A stretch of 45,241 bases of DNA from Ignavibacteriales bacterium (GCA_016192345.1 JACPUH010000054.1:1-45241); one strand, 5' to 3'; numbered from the stretch's first letter, positions 16,121-26,311 are shown. Numbers and translations: made by a program. The notes: a model not told the origin generated them from the letters alone.

Positions 16121-19100
16121 ATGGTATCCTCCAACTCCACATACGCCGTACTTCTGACTCTCGTCTTCATTTCGGTCTCCCAGGCCCAGATTTCTTTTCG
16201 ACTTCCCTCGCCCACTGAACAGCATAGCGTAACAATTCGGCTTACGCCGACGGACACATCCTACACTCTCAGCCATCGACTCATCATCGAAGGAAGCGAA
16301 GAAGTCTTTCTCGATTCCTTGAAACGATTGACCTCTCCCCGCGAGTACTCAATCGACCGGCAACGTGGGATCATCTCCCTGAGCCGCTCGGTTTTGCAGC
16401 GGATATTTGCCGACTCATCCTCCCATACCTTGCTCGTACGTTATCGGCCGCTCCCCCTAAGCTTTCGTGAGCGGTACGCCCTGCGCGAAATGGTCGTGTC
16501 GCGGGACTCCTCAGGTCGGGCCGGCGGGGCAGTTTCACAATCGGCCGCCGTCCCGTTTCGGGTTGATGATCTCTTTGGTCCCGGTCTCCAAAAAAGCGGA
16601 TCGATTGTCCGTGGTTTCACGGTCGGGTCCAATAGAGATCTCACCCTGAACTCAGGTTTCAGGATGCAACTCTCCGGATCACTTTCGTCCGATGTCGATA
16701 TTGCCGCCGTCCTGACCGATGAAAACTCTCCCATCCAGCCGGAAGGGACAACACAGACCCTGCAGGAGGTGGACCAGGTCTTCGTCGAGCTGACGAGTTC
16801 ACAGTATGCCGCCACGTTGGGCGATTTTCAATTGCAGATCGGGCCTTCCGAAGGGGGAGAATTCGGCAGACTGTTTCGAAAACTGCAGGGGGCCCGCGGT
16901 GTTGCACGGTTTCAAGGGCTCGGCTCGTTTGAGGCAAACGGCAGTGTCACGCTCACGGGCGCAACAGCCCGGGGAAAGTTCACGACGAACCAATTTCAGG
17001 GGGTGGAAGGGAACCAGGGCCCCTACCGGCTAACGAGCAGGGAGGGGGACCGCAGGATTATCGTTCTCGCCGGAACGGAGCGGGTCTATTTCAATGGAGA
17101 ACGGATCGAGCGGGGGGAGATCCAGGACTATACGATCGACTATGCGAGCGGGGAGGTAACCTTCACCCCCCGAAGGCTTATCACCAGCGCATCGCGCATT
17201 GTTGTGGATTTTGAATACAGTGACCGACAGTTCTCCCGTAACCTTGTGGGAGCCTCCGTGGAGTCCAAAGCGTTCGGTGACCGGCTTCGGTTCAACCTCA
17301 ATCTCGTCCAGGAGGCGGATGACCCCGATGCCTCCATCGATGTTTCGTTGGATGATGCGGCAAAGGAAAGGCTCAGAGACAGCGGCGCCGACCGTTTCGC
17401 TGCCTCGATTTCAGGGGTGCGCCTTGTCGGACGGGACTCTGTCACGCAGGCACCACAAGGGCAGTACATCCTTCGGGATACCACGATCCTCAACAGGCAA
17501 TACACCATCCTGATCTATGCCCCCGGTGACCCCCAGGCGCTCTACGCCGCCAGCTTCGCCAACGTCGACCTTGTCCCTTCAGACTCAGCGGGGTATTCAC
17601 GCGTCGGGGTGGGACATTTTGAATTTGCCGGGATCGGGAAAGGAAATTATCTCCCGATACAATTCCTCCCGATGCCACAACTTCACCGGGTCATAACGAG
17701 CAACCTTCAAGCTTTGCTTTCTTCCGACCTGACAGTCGATGGCGAGCTTGCTATGAGCAACTTGGACCGGAACAGGTTTTCTTCGATCGATGACCGTGAC
17801 AACCAGGGAATGGCATATAACTTCGCTCTCCGCTACGCGCCGAAGAATCTTACGGTGGGGGGGACCGACCTTGGCGATGTAAGCTTGGCACTTTCGGAAA
17901 GGTATATCAGCCAGCAGTTTTCTTCCATGGACCGTTTCAATGAGATTGAGTTCAACAGGAAGTGGGATATTCCGGCCCTGCTTCCGGGAAACGAGAAGAC
18001 TCGTGAAGCAAGCATCCGCTATCTCCCCGTTCCTCATATTGCTTTTGGAGGTGGGTACGGATCCCTGGAGCGGTCGGATCATTTCCGCTCGGAGCGCCTC
18101 TCGACTGAACTGTCTTACCGCGATTCGGCGCTTCCGGCCCTTCAGTATACTCTCGAGCGGATCAGTTCCGCGAATCTTCAACAGGATGAACAGTCGAAAT
18201 GGCTGCGCCAGCGCGGAACGGCGGCGTATGGCTGGAGGAGTTTGATTCCCTCGTTCCGGTTTGAATCGGAGGAGCGCAGGCAGAGCAACTCGCAAAGCGA
18301 CTCGCTTGCAGGAGCAAGCTTCAGGTTTACCGAGCTGGCCCCACGGCTCTCCATTGCGGATCTCGGCCCCATGCAGGCATCAGCAGAGTTTCAGATAAGG
18401 ACTGAAGATAGTGTCTTAACGGGAACGCTCCTGCGCGCCTCGCGATCATTCACCCAGTCGTACTCCTGGCGATTGCAGGAGTGGAGGTCGCTTTCGAGTT
18501 CACTCTCCCTGAACATCCGGAACACTGAATTCACGGAAGCGTTTAAGGACCACGGGAATACAGATTCGGAAGTCATTCTGATGCGATCGCAAGTCCGTTA
18601 TTCCCCACTGCAACGAAGTATCGACGCGGATTTCCTTTATGAACTTGCCAACCAACGGTCATCCCAATTGGAGCGGGTCTTCGTTCGTGTACCGAAAGGA
18701 ACGGGGAATTATCTGTATGAAGGGGATAAGAACGGAAATGGCATTGCAGACGAAGACGAGTTCGAACTTACCCGGTTCGACGGTGACTACATTGTCCTTT
18801 TTGTGCCCGGGGACCGCCTTGTCCCAGTCATCGACTTGAAAACCGGTCTGCGAGTGCGTCTTCAGCCTTCGCGGGTCCTTTCCCGCGCGGACACCCCTTG
18901 GGAAGCAATCGTGCGATCCCTCTCAAGTGAAACAACGATTCGTATCGAGGAGAGAAGCACTGAACCGGACACACGGCAGATCTATTTGTTGAACTTTGAC
19001 CGGTTTCAAAATGACCGGACAACGATCGCGGGGTCGAGCCTATGGATGCAGGACCTTCATGTTTTTGAGAACGACCCGGCCTTGTCGTTCCGCCTCCGGG

Positions 19101-19687
19101 TTCGGGAGCGGAGGGGCCTTCTGAAACTTGTGGGGGGGAACGAACGAAGCTTGCAACGCGAACGCTCGGTGCGGGTCCGGTCACAATTACTGAAAGAGAT
19201 TGGCAATCAAACAGAGGTGTCCAGCAACGTTGACCGTGTTCTGGCATCCGTTGTTTCGGCCAGGGAAAGAGACATTGCATCGAGCGTTTTGAATACGGAG
19301 TTCTCGTACAGACCAGAACCCCGGTGGGAGGTTGCGTTCGGTCTCGGTGTTTCCCGCTTAGTCGATCGGTATGGGGGATGGAATACGGCGGCCGATATCA
19401 ACGAGCAGTTGTTGCGCGTGACGTACGCACTCTTTGGCTCGGGTCAGTTGCGAGGAGAACTGGAGCGGGAGGAGGTTCTTGTCTCCGATCTTCTGCTAAA
19501 CGATTCCCGCCCGCTCGCGTACGAACTTACCAACGGGCGCGCGGTGGGGAGGACGTTCCTCTGGAATCTTGCATTTGACTATAGAATTAACCAACATGTC
19601 CAAGTCACGGTGAATTACCACGGCCGTACGGAAGGAGGAAGAGCTCCCGTACACACTGCCCGCGCAGAGGCCCGCGCATTTTTCTAA
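16121..19687 (+). CDS. very large outer-membrane beta-barrel protein, unknown function
   Basis: This 1188-residue protein has a signal peptide ending SVSQA-Q (residue 22/23). An N-terminal region of about 140 residues comes before SGSIVRGFTVGSNRDLTLNS and IQPEGTTQTLQEVDQVFVEL (about 159-223), then GDFQLQIG near 233. I recall this pattern from large uncharacterised barrels of Ignavibacteria, Chlorobi and relatives. From about residue 240 on, the sequence alternates polar and hydrophobic residues with many Arg, Ser and Tyr, as in long beta strands. The last residue is Phe (ARAFF), fitting BAM-assembled proteins. A Ca-binding-like loop DKNGNGIADEDEF lies at 869-881. A lipoprotein gene follows by 23 bp. 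A role in surface assembly or export is possible, but no function can be claimed. Confidence 0.85.
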   Translation: MVSSNSTYAVLLTLVFISVSQAQISFRLPSPTEQHSVTIRLTPTDTSYTLSHRLIIEGSEEVFLDSLKRLTSPREYSIDRQRGIISLSRSVLQRIFADSSSHTLLVRYRPLPLSFRERYALREMVVSRDSSGRAGGAVSQSAAVPFRVDDLFGPGLQKSGSIVRGFTVGSNRDLTLNSGFRMQLSGSLSSDVDIAAVLTDENSPIQPEGTTQTLQEVDQVFVELTSSQYAATLGDFQLQIGPSEGGEFGRLFRKLQGARGVARFQGLGSFEANGSVTLTGATARGKFTTNQFQGVEGNQGPYRLTSREGDRRIIVLAGTERVYFNGERIERGEIQDYTIDYASGEVTFTPRRLITSASRIVVDFEYSDRQFSRNLVGASVESKAFGDRLRFNLNLVQEADDPDASIDVSLDDAAKERLRDSGADRFAASISGVRLVGRDSVTQAPQGQYILRDTTILNRQYTILIYAPGDPQALYAASFANVDLVPSDSAGYSRVGVGHFEFAGIGKGNYLPIQFLPMPQLHRVITSNLQALLSSDLTVDGELAMSNLDRNRFSSIDDRDNQGMAYNFALRYAPKNLTVGGTDLGDVSLALSERYISQQFSSMDRFNEIEFNRKWDIPALLPGNEKTREASIRYLPVPHIAFGGGYGSLERSDHFRSERLSTELSYRDSALPALQYTLERISSANLQQDEQSKWLRQRGTAAYGWRSLIPSFRFESEERRQSNSQSDSLAGASFRFTELAPRLSIADLGPMQASAEFQIRTEDSVLTGTLLRASRSFTQSYSWRLQEWRSLSSSLSLNIRNTEFTEAFKDHGNTDSEVILMRSQVRYSPLQRSIDADFLYELANQRSSQLERVFVRVPKGTGNYLYEGDKNGNGIADEDEFELTRFDGDYIVLFVPGDRLVPVIDLKTGLRVRLQPSRVLSRADTPWEAIVRSLSSETTIRIEERSTEPDTRQIYLLNFDRFQNDRTTIAGSSLWMQDLHVFENDPALSFRLRVRERRGLLKLVGGNERSLQRERSVRVRSQLLKEIGNQTEVSSNVDRVLASVVSARERDIASSVLNTEFSYRPEPRWEVAFGLGVSRLVDRYGGWNTAADINEQLLRVTYALFGSGQLRGELEREEVLVSDLLLNDSRPLAYELTNGRAVGRTFLWNLAFDYRINQHVQVTVNYHGRTEGGRAPVHTARAEARAFF

Positions 19688-19710
19688 GGATTGTTGAAAA
19701 GCATTATGTG

Positions 19711-20124
19711 ATGCGATTGAAAACGAGCATATTGTTTGAATGTCTCCTTGCACTGACACTCGTCGGATGCAACGCCACCGTGCTGGAGGAACGCTATGAA
19801 TACAGCGTATTGGCCTCCGTCGAAGTGATCGAGGTGCCCCAATCCAGTCACTCCGATTCCCTCCGGGTTCGGCTTGCCGGCTTGCTGGGGGAAAATACGG
19901 GGTACAGCTTCAGGCAAATTTTTCAACAGCAGACTGACACGCTGGTTGAGCTTGCGGTGTACGCTACCTTCGTGGAAGAAACCGGGAAGACGTACGAAAT
20001 ACGGGATATTCCGTACGACACGACGTTTGCCGTAAAACTTCAACAGCCACGGACAGCGTGGTACTACTTTCGGATCGTAGCCTCGAACGGGATCTTTCGC
20101 GATTCATCCTCCATCCATCAATAA
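19711..20124 (+). CDS. predicted lipoprotein, unknown function
   Basis: This is a small protein of 137 residues starting at ATG 19711; a GTG at 19708 is an alternative one codon earlier. The N-terminus ends in a clean lipobox, LTLVGC with Cys at residue 20, so it should be lipid-anchored in the outer or inner membrane. The rest is a compact beta-rich domain with no cysteines after the anchor. It alternates strands such as YSVLASVEVIEV, DSLRVRLAGLLG and TAWYYFRIVASNG. I do not recognise the family. It is 23 bp downstream of the giant barrel gene on the same strand, so the two probably act together, as many outer-membrane barrels have a lipoprotein partner. Confidence 0.78.
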   Translation: MRLKTSILFECLLALTLVGCNATVLEERYEYSVLASVEVIEVPQSSHSDSLRVRLAGLLGENTGYSFRQIFQQQTDTLVELAVYATFVEETGKTYEIRDIPYDTTFAVKLQQPRTAWYYFRIVASNGIFRDSSSIHQ

Positions 20125-20131
20125 CACCTTC

Positions 20132-20160
20132 TTGCCTTTCACTCCTGTTTTAAGTATACT
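20132..20160 (+). promoter_or_regulatory. promoter of acs
   Basis: TTGCCT (20132-20137) and TATACT (20155-20160) are exactly 17 bp apart, upstream of acs. The -10 matches the consensus at 5 of 6 positions. A strong AAGGAG ribosome site lies at 20204-20209, 7 bp before the acs ATG. Confidence 0.65.
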
Positions 20161-20216
20161 CGTTTCACTTCGCAGCATCACACTTCCGTTTCATATATGC
20201 AATAAGGAGAGCGTGT

Positions 20217-22190
20217 ATGGGTTCCAAGTACCGTGCAAACGGTTCCGATGAGATTTCCTCCATCCTCAAAGAAGAGCGGGTGTTCAAACCCGGCGCGACG
20301 TTTTCGAGGAACGCTCACGTTTCCTCCTTTGCCCAATACAAAAGCCTGTACAATGCCTCCATCAGGAACCCCGAGCGCTTTTGGGCCAGGATCGCGGGAG
20401 AGCTCGTTTGGTTCAAGAAATGGAACACGGTGCTCCAATGGAAGCTTCCCTTCGCCAAATGGTTTGTAGGGGGGAAGATCAATATTGCCTACAACTGTCT
20501 CGACCGTCATCTGGGTTCATGGCGTAAGAACAAAGCGGCCATCATCTGGGAGGGCGAGCCGGGGGATACGCGCACGCTCACCTATCAGCAGCTCTATACC
20601 GAGGTCTGTAAGTTCGCCAACGTCCTCAAGAAGCTCGGAGTGGAAAAAGGCGACCGCGTGGCCATCTACATGCCATTGGTTCCCGAGCTTGCCATCGCCA
20701 TGCTGGCCTGTGCCCGCATCGGGGCCACGCACTCAATCGTGTTCGGCGGATTCAGCTCGCAGGCGCTGGTTGATCGGATTACCGATGCGCAAGCCAAGCT
20801 GGTCATCACGGCGGATGGAGGATACCGGAGAGGGAGCGTCGTCCCCTTGAAGAAAAACGTCGACGAGGCACTCAAGCATACCCCTTCAGTGGAGGGAGTG
20901 ATCGTCTACCGCCGCACACAAACAGACATTCATATGGAACCGGGGCGGGACTATTGGTGGGATGGGTTGATGGAAACAGCAGATGCCCATTGCGAGGCGG
21001 AGAAGCTCGATTCTGAACATCCGTTGTATATTCTGTATACCAGCGGAAGCACGGGTAAGCCGAAGGGGGTCCTGCATACGACCGGAGGATATTTAACCGG
21101 CGTGTACATCACGACCAAATGGGTATTCGACCTGAAGGATGACGACACGTTTTGGTGCACGGCTGACATCGGATGGGTCACAGGCCATTCGTATGTTGTC
21201 TACGGTCCTCTCGCCAATGGCGCGACCACGGTGATGTACGAAGGTGCTCCCAACTGGCCGGAACCGGACCGGTTCTGGAAGATCATCGATCGCCACAATG
21301 TCAATATCTTCTATACGGCCCCAACCGCAATCAGGGCATTTATCAAATGGGGTGAGCAATGGCCTCTGAAGCATGACCTGTCATCCTTGCGCCTCCTCGG
21401 GACGGTCGGCGAACCCATTAATCCCGAAGCCTGGATGTGGTATCACAAGATCATAGGAAAGGGAAAGTGCCCGATCGTCGATACGTGGTGGCAGACGGAG
21501 ACAGGGGCGATCATGATTACGCCGCTCCCCGGTGCAACTCCATTGAAACCCGGGACAGCAACCTTGCCCTTTCCCGGCATCGATGCGGATATCGTCAATC
21601 GTGAGGGAAAGTCTGTCGGCAAAAACCAGGGGGGCTACCTCGTGATCCGCAAACCATGGCCCTCCATGTTGCGGACGATTTACGGCGACCCGGACAGGTA
21701 TAAGAAACAATACTGGAGTGAAATGAAGGGAATGTATTTTACCGGGGACGGCGCGCGGCGGGATAAGGACGGATACTTCTGGATCATGGGAAGAGTGGAT
21801 GACGTCATTAATGTCTCCGGCCACAGGCTGGGGACAGCGGAGATTGAAAGCGCGCTCGTCAGTCACCCGTTCGTTGCCGAAGCCGCCGTTGTTGCCAAAC
21901 CGGATGAGATTAAAGGTTCTGCGATCTGCGCCTTTGTGACCCTGGAAGGAGGGCGCATCCCGGGGCCCGACCTGAAAGAAGAACTGCGCAGACATGTCGG
22001 GAATGAAATAGGCGCCATGGCCAAGCCGGACGAGATCCGATTCAGCGATGCGCTGCCGAAGACCCGAAGCGGAAAAATCATGCGCCGGTTGCTCAGGGAA
22101 ATTGCTTCGAGCGGATCGGTCAGTGGGGATACAACAACCCTCGAGGACTTTTCCGTCCTGGAGAAACTCCGGACCGCCGAGGAAGAATAA
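20217..22190 (+). CDS. acs: acetyl-CoA synthetase (AMP-forming)
   Basis: Acs activates acetate to acetyl-CoA through acetyl-AMP, 657 residues. The N-terminal domain has the family opening ([20 protein letters not shown]). The P-loop-like [12 protein letters not shown] lies near residue 273, WWQTETG is the adenylate motif, and [18 protein letters not shown] marks the hinge. The C-terminal [10 protein letters not shown] contains the catalytic Lys at about 620, which in this family is switched off by acetylation. A strong ribosome site and its own promoter precede it. No pat or cobB acetylation genes are visible in the window. The neighbouring genes are unrelated, so it is probably a single-gene unit for acetate assimilation. 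Confidence 0.97.
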   Translation: MGSKYRANGSDEISSILKEERVFKPGATFSRNAHVSSFAQYKSLYNASIRNPERFWARIAGELVWFKKWNTVLQWKLPFAKWFVGGKINIAYNCLDRHLGSWRKNKAAIIWEGEPGDTRTLTYQQLYTEVCKFANVLKKLGVEKGDRVAIYMPLVPELAIAMLACARIGATHSIVFGGFSSQALVDRITDAQAKLVITADGGYRRGSVVPLKKNVDEALKHTPSVEGVIVYRRTQTDIHMEPGRDYWWDGLMETADAHCEAEKLDSEHPLYILYTSGSTGKPKGVLHTTGGYLTGVYITTKWVFDLKDDDTFWCTADIGWVTGHSYVVYGPLANGATTVMYEGAPNWPEPDRFWKIIDRHNVNIFYTAPTAIRAFIKWGEQWPLKHDLSSLRLLGTVGEPINPEAWMWYHKIIGKGKCPIVDTWWQTETGAIMITPLPGATPLKPGTATLPFPGIDADIVNREGKSVGKNQGGYLVIRKPWPSMLRTIYGDPDRYKKQYWSEMKGMYFTGDGARRDKDGYFWIMGRVDDVINVSGHRLGTAEIESALVSHPFVAEAAVVAKPDEIKGSAICAFVTLEGGRIPGPDLKEELRRHVGNEIGAMAKPDEIRFSDALPKTRSGKIMRRLLREIASSGSVSGDTTTLEDFSVLEKLRTAEEE

Positions 22191-22399
22191 CGCTTCACCC
22201 CCGATCGAGAGAGAGGACGTTCCATCGAAGGAGGTGGAATGGACTCGCTGTAGATTTTTTTTTCTGGAAGTCTTCCTGTCCCTCGCTGTGTGGACTTCTC
22301 TTGCGTGCCGGGAGTTTTTTCGCTACCATAATCGTGTCGATTTCTCATCTTCCACTGCCGTTTTTCATGCCGGGCGACCGGTGAACGACTGTCCCCTCT

Positions 22400-24631
22400 A
22401 TGTCCTTTCTTCAGGAACTTAACCCGGCACAACAGCAAGCCGCTCAGGCCGTCAACGGCCCGGTGATGATTATCGCCGGCGCCGGGAGCGGCAAAACCCG
22501 GGTCCTGACCTACCGAATCGCCCATCTGATGAGTTGTGGTGTCCCGCCGTATCAAATCCTTGCGCTGACCTTTACCAACAAGGCAGCCAACGAAATGAAA
22601 GAGCGTATTCGCAAGCTGGTGGGGGAGGGGGCCCAGGAGCTCTGGATGGGGACGTTCCATTCGATTTTTGCGAGGATCCTCAGGAGAGAGGCCGAACTCC
22701 TCGGGTATACCCGCTCTTTCACGATCTATGACAGTGACGATTCGCTTAGTGCCATCAAGAAGTGCATGGAGAGGTTGAACATCTCCCAGCAGCAAATCCA
22801 GCCCCAGGTCGTCCGGGCCCGCATCAGCCATGCGAAAAACCAATTGTTGAACTCCCAGGCCTATGCAGAATTGGGGACGGAATTCCTCGACGAAAAAATT
22901 GCGACCGTGTACCAAGAGTATGAGAAGACCCTGCTGCGCAGCAACGCCATGGACTTTGACGATCTTCTCATGAAACCAATCGAGCTCTTCCAGCGGCACC
23001 ACGAGGTGTTGGAGAAGTATCACCATCGGTTCAAGTTTGCGTTGGTGGATGAGTTCCAGGACACCAACAGGGCGCAGTATGAGATGATCAAGCTCCTTTC
23101 TCTCCGTCATAAGAACATCTGTGTCGTTGGCGACGATGCCCAAAGCATTTACGCGTTTCGCGGAGCGGATATTCGGAACATCCTCGACTTTTCAAAAGAC
23201 TATCCGGGTTGCCAGACCTTTCGGCTGGAACAGAACTATCGCTCGACCCGCAACATTCTTTCAGTCGCCGACCGGCTTATCAAGAATAACGTTGATCAGT
23301 TAAAAAAGGATCTTTGGACGGAGAATCCCGATGGAGAGCCCGTTGTTGTGATCGAGTGCGCAGACGACCGGGATGAAGCGTACCAGGTTTTGCAGGCGAT
23401 CCAGCAGGAAATCACAAGCCATCATCTCGGCCTGAAGGATGTTGCCATTCTGTACCGGACGAACGCACAATCCCGGTCCCTTGAGGATGTCTTGCGGAGA
23501 AACGGCATCCCGTACGTCATCGTGGGCGGCATCAGGTTCTACGAACGGAAAGAGATCAAGGATGTTCTCGCGTATCTCCGCTTGCTGGCCAATGACCGTG
23601 ACGATGAAAGCTTCCGCCGTATCATCAATTATCCCACGCGGGGAATTGGAGGGACATCCCTTGAACGCTTGGAGTCGTACGCGCATGCTCACGCCATGCC
23701 GATGTTGCAGGCGTCCTCCATGGTCGATGCGATGGAAGGATTACAGGATCGGGCGAAGAAGAACATCTCACAATTCCGGGGGTTTATCGAAAAATATATC
23801 TCCCTCAAGCCAAAAATGTCGATCAGTGAGCTTGCCCGGTCCATGGTGGACGAATTGGGGATCCTGCAAAACTTCAAGGATGAGCGAACGACGGAGTCGA
23901 TGGCCCGCTGGGAGAATGTACAGGAATTGCTTTCCGCAATCTCGGAATTTGCCGAAGAACACCCCGACGGAACTCTGGAAGCCTTTCTTGAAGAGGTTTC
24001 CCTGGTGTCAGACATCGATACCTGGGAGGGAACACGGAATGTCGTAACGTTGATGACTCTCCATGCTTCGAAGGGACTGGAGTTTCCCGTCGTTTTTATC
24101 GCGGGGCTTGAAGAGGGGTTGTTACCGTTCTATGCAACCTCCATTGAACGACCGGAGCTTGAAGAAGAACGGAGATTGTTCTACGTGGGAATAACAAGAG
24201 CGCAACGGAAGCTCTATCTCAGTAAGGCCCGCATGCGCTATCGGTTTGGCGATCTTCTTTTCACCAGTTCGTCACGATTTATTGCGGAGATCGGTGAAGA
24301 TCATCTGCTCATCGTGGAGCCCAAGAGCCTTCGCCGCTCTCATGACAATGGAGTGTTTGATCGTCCTAAAACGCCTCAACGTGAGCGCCCCTCTATCCCG
24401 ATGCATCACGCGGAAGAACGCCATTTTTCCGATGATTTGCCCAATTATGAGGACGAATCACAGGAGGTTTTTGAGATTAAGAAAGGCTCCCTGGTGCAGC
24501 ATGAGATGTTTGGAAAGGGGAAGGTCATTCAGGTGAATGGCAGGGGGGACACCATGAAGGCCACAGTACATTTTGAAGAGTACGGTGTCAAGAGTCTTAT
24601 TGTGAAATTTGCCCGGCTTCGATCCGCTTAG
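22400..24631 (+). CDS. uvrD: UvrD/PcrA-type superfamily 1 DNA helicase
   Basis: This is a 3'-5' DNA helicase of 743 residues used in nucleotide-excision and mismatch repair and in clearing replication blocks. The motifs appear in order: Q-motif LNPAQQQAA, Walker A AGAGSGKT (26-33), TFTNKAANEM (Ia), LVDEFQDTN (II), GDDAQSIYAFRGA (III), EQNYRST (IV), TLHASKGLEFPVVF (V) and GITRAQRKLYL (VI). The C-terminus ends with a Tudor-like segment (GSLVQHEMFGKGKVIQV) typical of PcrA, which contacts RNA polymerase in some species. The 209 bp before it, after acs, contain no gene. A 7-bp stem at 22220-22239 has its T-run 15 bases downstream, so I do not call it a terminator. Confidence 0.96.
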   Translation: MSFLQELNPAQQQAAQAVNGPVMIIAGAGSGKTRVLTYRIAHLMSCGVPPYQILALTFTNKAANEMKERIRKLVGEGAQELWMGTFHSIFARILRREAELLGYTRSFTIYDSDDSLSAIKKCMERLNISQQQIQPQVVRARISHAKNQLLNSQAYAELGTEFLDEKIATVYQEYEKTLLRSNAMDFDDLLMKPIELFQRHHEVLEKYHHRFKFALVDEFQDTNRAQYEMIKLLSLRHKNICVVGDDAQSIYAFRGADIRNILDFSKDYPGCQTFRLEQNYRSTRNILSVADRLIKNNVDQLKKDLWTENPDGEPVVVIECADDRDEAYQVLQAIQQEITSHHLGLKDVAILYRTNAQSRSLEDVLRRNGIPYVIVGGIRFYERKEIKDVLAYLRLLANDRDDESFRRIINYPTRGIGGTSLERLESYAHAHAMPMLQASSMVDAMEGLQDRAKKNISQFRGFIEKYISLKPKMSISELARSMVDELGILQNFKDERTTESMARWENVQELLSAISEFAEEHPDGTLEAFLEEVSLVSDIDTWEGTRNVVTLMTLHASKGLEFPVVFIAGLEEGLLPFYATSIERPELEEERRLFYVGITRAQRKLYLSKARMRYRFGDLLFTSSSRFIAEIGEDHLLIVEPKSLRRSHDNGVFDRPKTPQRERPSIPMHHAEERHFSDDLPNYEDESQEVFEIKKGSLVQHEMFGKGKVIQVNGRGDTMKATVHFEEYGVKSLIVKFARLRSA

Positions 24632-24690
24632 ACCGCTCCCCCACATTTCAAGAACGGATTGTCCCACCTGAGGGCGTCCGGGTTACCTCG

Positions 24691-25140
24691 TCATCCCCGT
24701 TGAAACTGCTCATCCCACTTGGTCGAACTCACAAGGATAATACTCTCCCAATACTCGCGATGAATGTAATGGGTGATGAGGGTATTGAACTCCGGAATGA
24801 TGGAGGGAGGAAGGATGATATACAGGAGGGCTTGTTTCCCCGATGATGGATCAAACTGATCGAGAAATACGTTGTACTGTGTCAGTGCATGTTCTGTCTC
24901 AAGATCCCCGTTGCCGGTCTTTGCTTCGCCAATAATGTACCGCTGCCGTTTTGGATCGAAGGCATAGACGTCCGGTGTCTTACCCTGCTGGTCTCCGTAT
25001 CCATCGTTGCGCATGCTCTTCGCACGCGGGGTTCCGGCAACTCCGTCCGCACCGAGGATGTGAAATCCTTCTTTCCGAAATATCCCGATCAGCTCTTCGA
25101 TCAAGAGCTGATGGTCTGCGGGGTCGCTTCTGAAGGCCAT
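24691..25140 (-). CDS. small PD-(D/E)XK nuclease-like protein, unknown role
   Basis: This 149-residue protein has a core that fits the PD-(D/E)XK fold. An N-terminal helix carries E15/E16, then P56-D57 is followed fifteen residues later by E72-A-K74 (TPDVYAFDP ... YIIGEAKTG), with a downstream Gln (LTQY, residue 88). These residues match the metal-binding triad of restriction-endonuclease-like enzymes such as Holliday-junction resolvases and VRR-NUC proteins. I do not recognise the exact family. It lies 34 bp downstream of bshA on the same strand and convergent with uvrD. There are no methylase or toxin neighbours, so a restriction role is not supported. A DNA-repair or nuclease function is inferred from the motif only. 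Confidence 0.7.
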   Translation of the reverse strand: MAFRSDPADHQLLIEELIGIFRKEGFHILGADGVAGTPRAKSMRNDGYGDQQGKTPDVYAFDPKRQRYIIGEAKTGNGDLETEHALTQYNVFLDQFDPSSGKQALLYIILPPSIIPEFNTLITHYIHREYWESIILVSSTKWDEQFQRG

Positions 25141-25174
25141 GGCCTATGAGCAGAGGGGGAGTGCTGAAACGAAA

Positions 25175-26311
25175 TCAGGCCGCAGCAACGCTTGCGCCGG
25201 AGAGCACTTTTTCATAGTACCGTTCATACATGCCGATGATGTCCGTTGCCTCAAACTCCAATGCCCGCTTTCTTGCGGCCTGGGCGAAGAGTTTATGCTT
25301 GGAGGGGTTGGAGAGCAGGTCGATGCCATAACGCGCCATCCGATCGATGTCCCCAAACTCTGCAATATACCCGGTCTCTCCATGGACTTGAAGCTCCGGC
25401 AATCCTCCGACGCTTGTTGAAATGACAGGCACCTCGCAGGCCATGGCCTCCAGGGCTGAAAGGCCGAAACTCTCTGATTGGCTCGGTAACAGGAAAAGGT
25501 CTCCCGTGGAAAGGATCGGGACAATCTCCGCCTGTTTTCCGAGGAACTTGACGTCATCCTGGATCCCTAATTCACGGCACAGGAGCTCGCACTGTGATCG
25601 TTCCGGTCCGTCACCGACGAGCAGCAGCCGGCTTTTGATCTTCTTCCGGATCTCGTGGAAGATGTAAATGACGTCTTGCACGCGTTTTACACCACGGAAA
25701 TTGGAAGTATGAATCACCACCTTCTCCCCATGGGGGGCGCAGGATTTCAGCACCTCGTCCGCGGCGATGCGTCTATATCTCGTCGTATCGACAAAATTCG
25801 GGATCACCTCGATGTCCTTGTCAATCCCGTAATTGGTCAGGGTTTTTTCTTTGAGGAAGCGGGAGACCGCCGTTACCCCGTCGCTCTGTTCGATACTGAA
25901 TTTCATCACCGGGAGAAAGCTCGGCTCAAGCCCGACCAGGGTGATGTCCGTTCCGTGCAACGTGGTGATCACCTTGATGTCAGGCTGGTTGAGCATTTGC
26001 TTGGCCAGATAAGCGCTGGTGGCATGGGGGATGGCATAGTGGCAGTGAAGCAGGTCGAGCCTTTCATAGCGGGCCACCTCGACCATCTTACTGGCAAGGG
26101 CAAGGGTATACAGGGGGAAATCGAACAGCGGGTAGTTGGAGATCTCGACTTCGTGGAAGGAGACATTGTCCATGAATCCGCTGAGTCGCATGGGCATGGC
26201 GTAGGTGATGAAGTGGACGGAATGACCCCGTTCTGCAAGGGCTTTTCCCAATTCCGTTGCCACAACACCACTACCGCCGTACGTGGGATAACAGGTAATA
26301 CCGATGTTCAT
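25175..26311 (-). CDS. bshA: BshA, L-malate glycosyltransferase (bacillithiol synthesis)
   Basis: BshA joins GlcNAc from UDP-GlcNAc to L-malate, the first step of bacillithiol synthesis. It has 378 residues and is a GT-B, family 4 glycosyltransferase. The start at 26311 gives MNIGITCYPTYGGSGVVATE, the characteristic BshA N-terminus, with an AAGGAAG site just upstream. HCHYAIPHATSAYLA, TTLHGTDITLVG and the nucleotide-sugar loop LPSQSESFGLSALEAMACEVPVI (given in part) are all typical. It is followed by the PD-(D/E)XK-like gene. Together with bshB1 at 6917-7645 it shows that this organism makes a low-molecular-weight thiol of the bacillithiol type. bshC is not in the window. Confidence 0.95.
   Translation of the reverse strand: MNIGITCYPTYGGSGVVATELGKALAERGHSVHFITYAMPMRLSGFMDNVSFHEVEISNYPLFDFPLYTLALASKMVEVARYERLDLLHCHYAIPHATSAYLAKQMLNQPDIKVITTLHGTDITLVGLEPSFLPVMKFSIEQSDGVTAVSRFLKEKTLTNYGIDKDIEVIPNFVDTTRYRRIAADEVLKSCAPHGEKVVIHTSNFRGVKRVQDVIYIFHEIRKKIKSRLLLVGDGPERSQCELLCRELGIQDDVKFLGKQAEIVPILSTGDLFLLPSQSESFGLSALEAMACEVPVISTSVGGLPELQVHGETGYIAEFGDIDRMARYGIDLLSNPSKHKLFAQAARKRALEFEATDIIGMYERYYEKVLSGASVAAA

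Noticed and set aside
22220..22263. Terminator after acs
   Set aside because: A 7-bp stem is present but the nine-base T-run begins 15 bases after it, too far for a standard intrinsic terminator.
21863..23143. Minus-strand open frame of 426 codons across the acs-uvrD junction
   Set aside because: It overlaps two certain genes on the other strand and has no recognisable motif.
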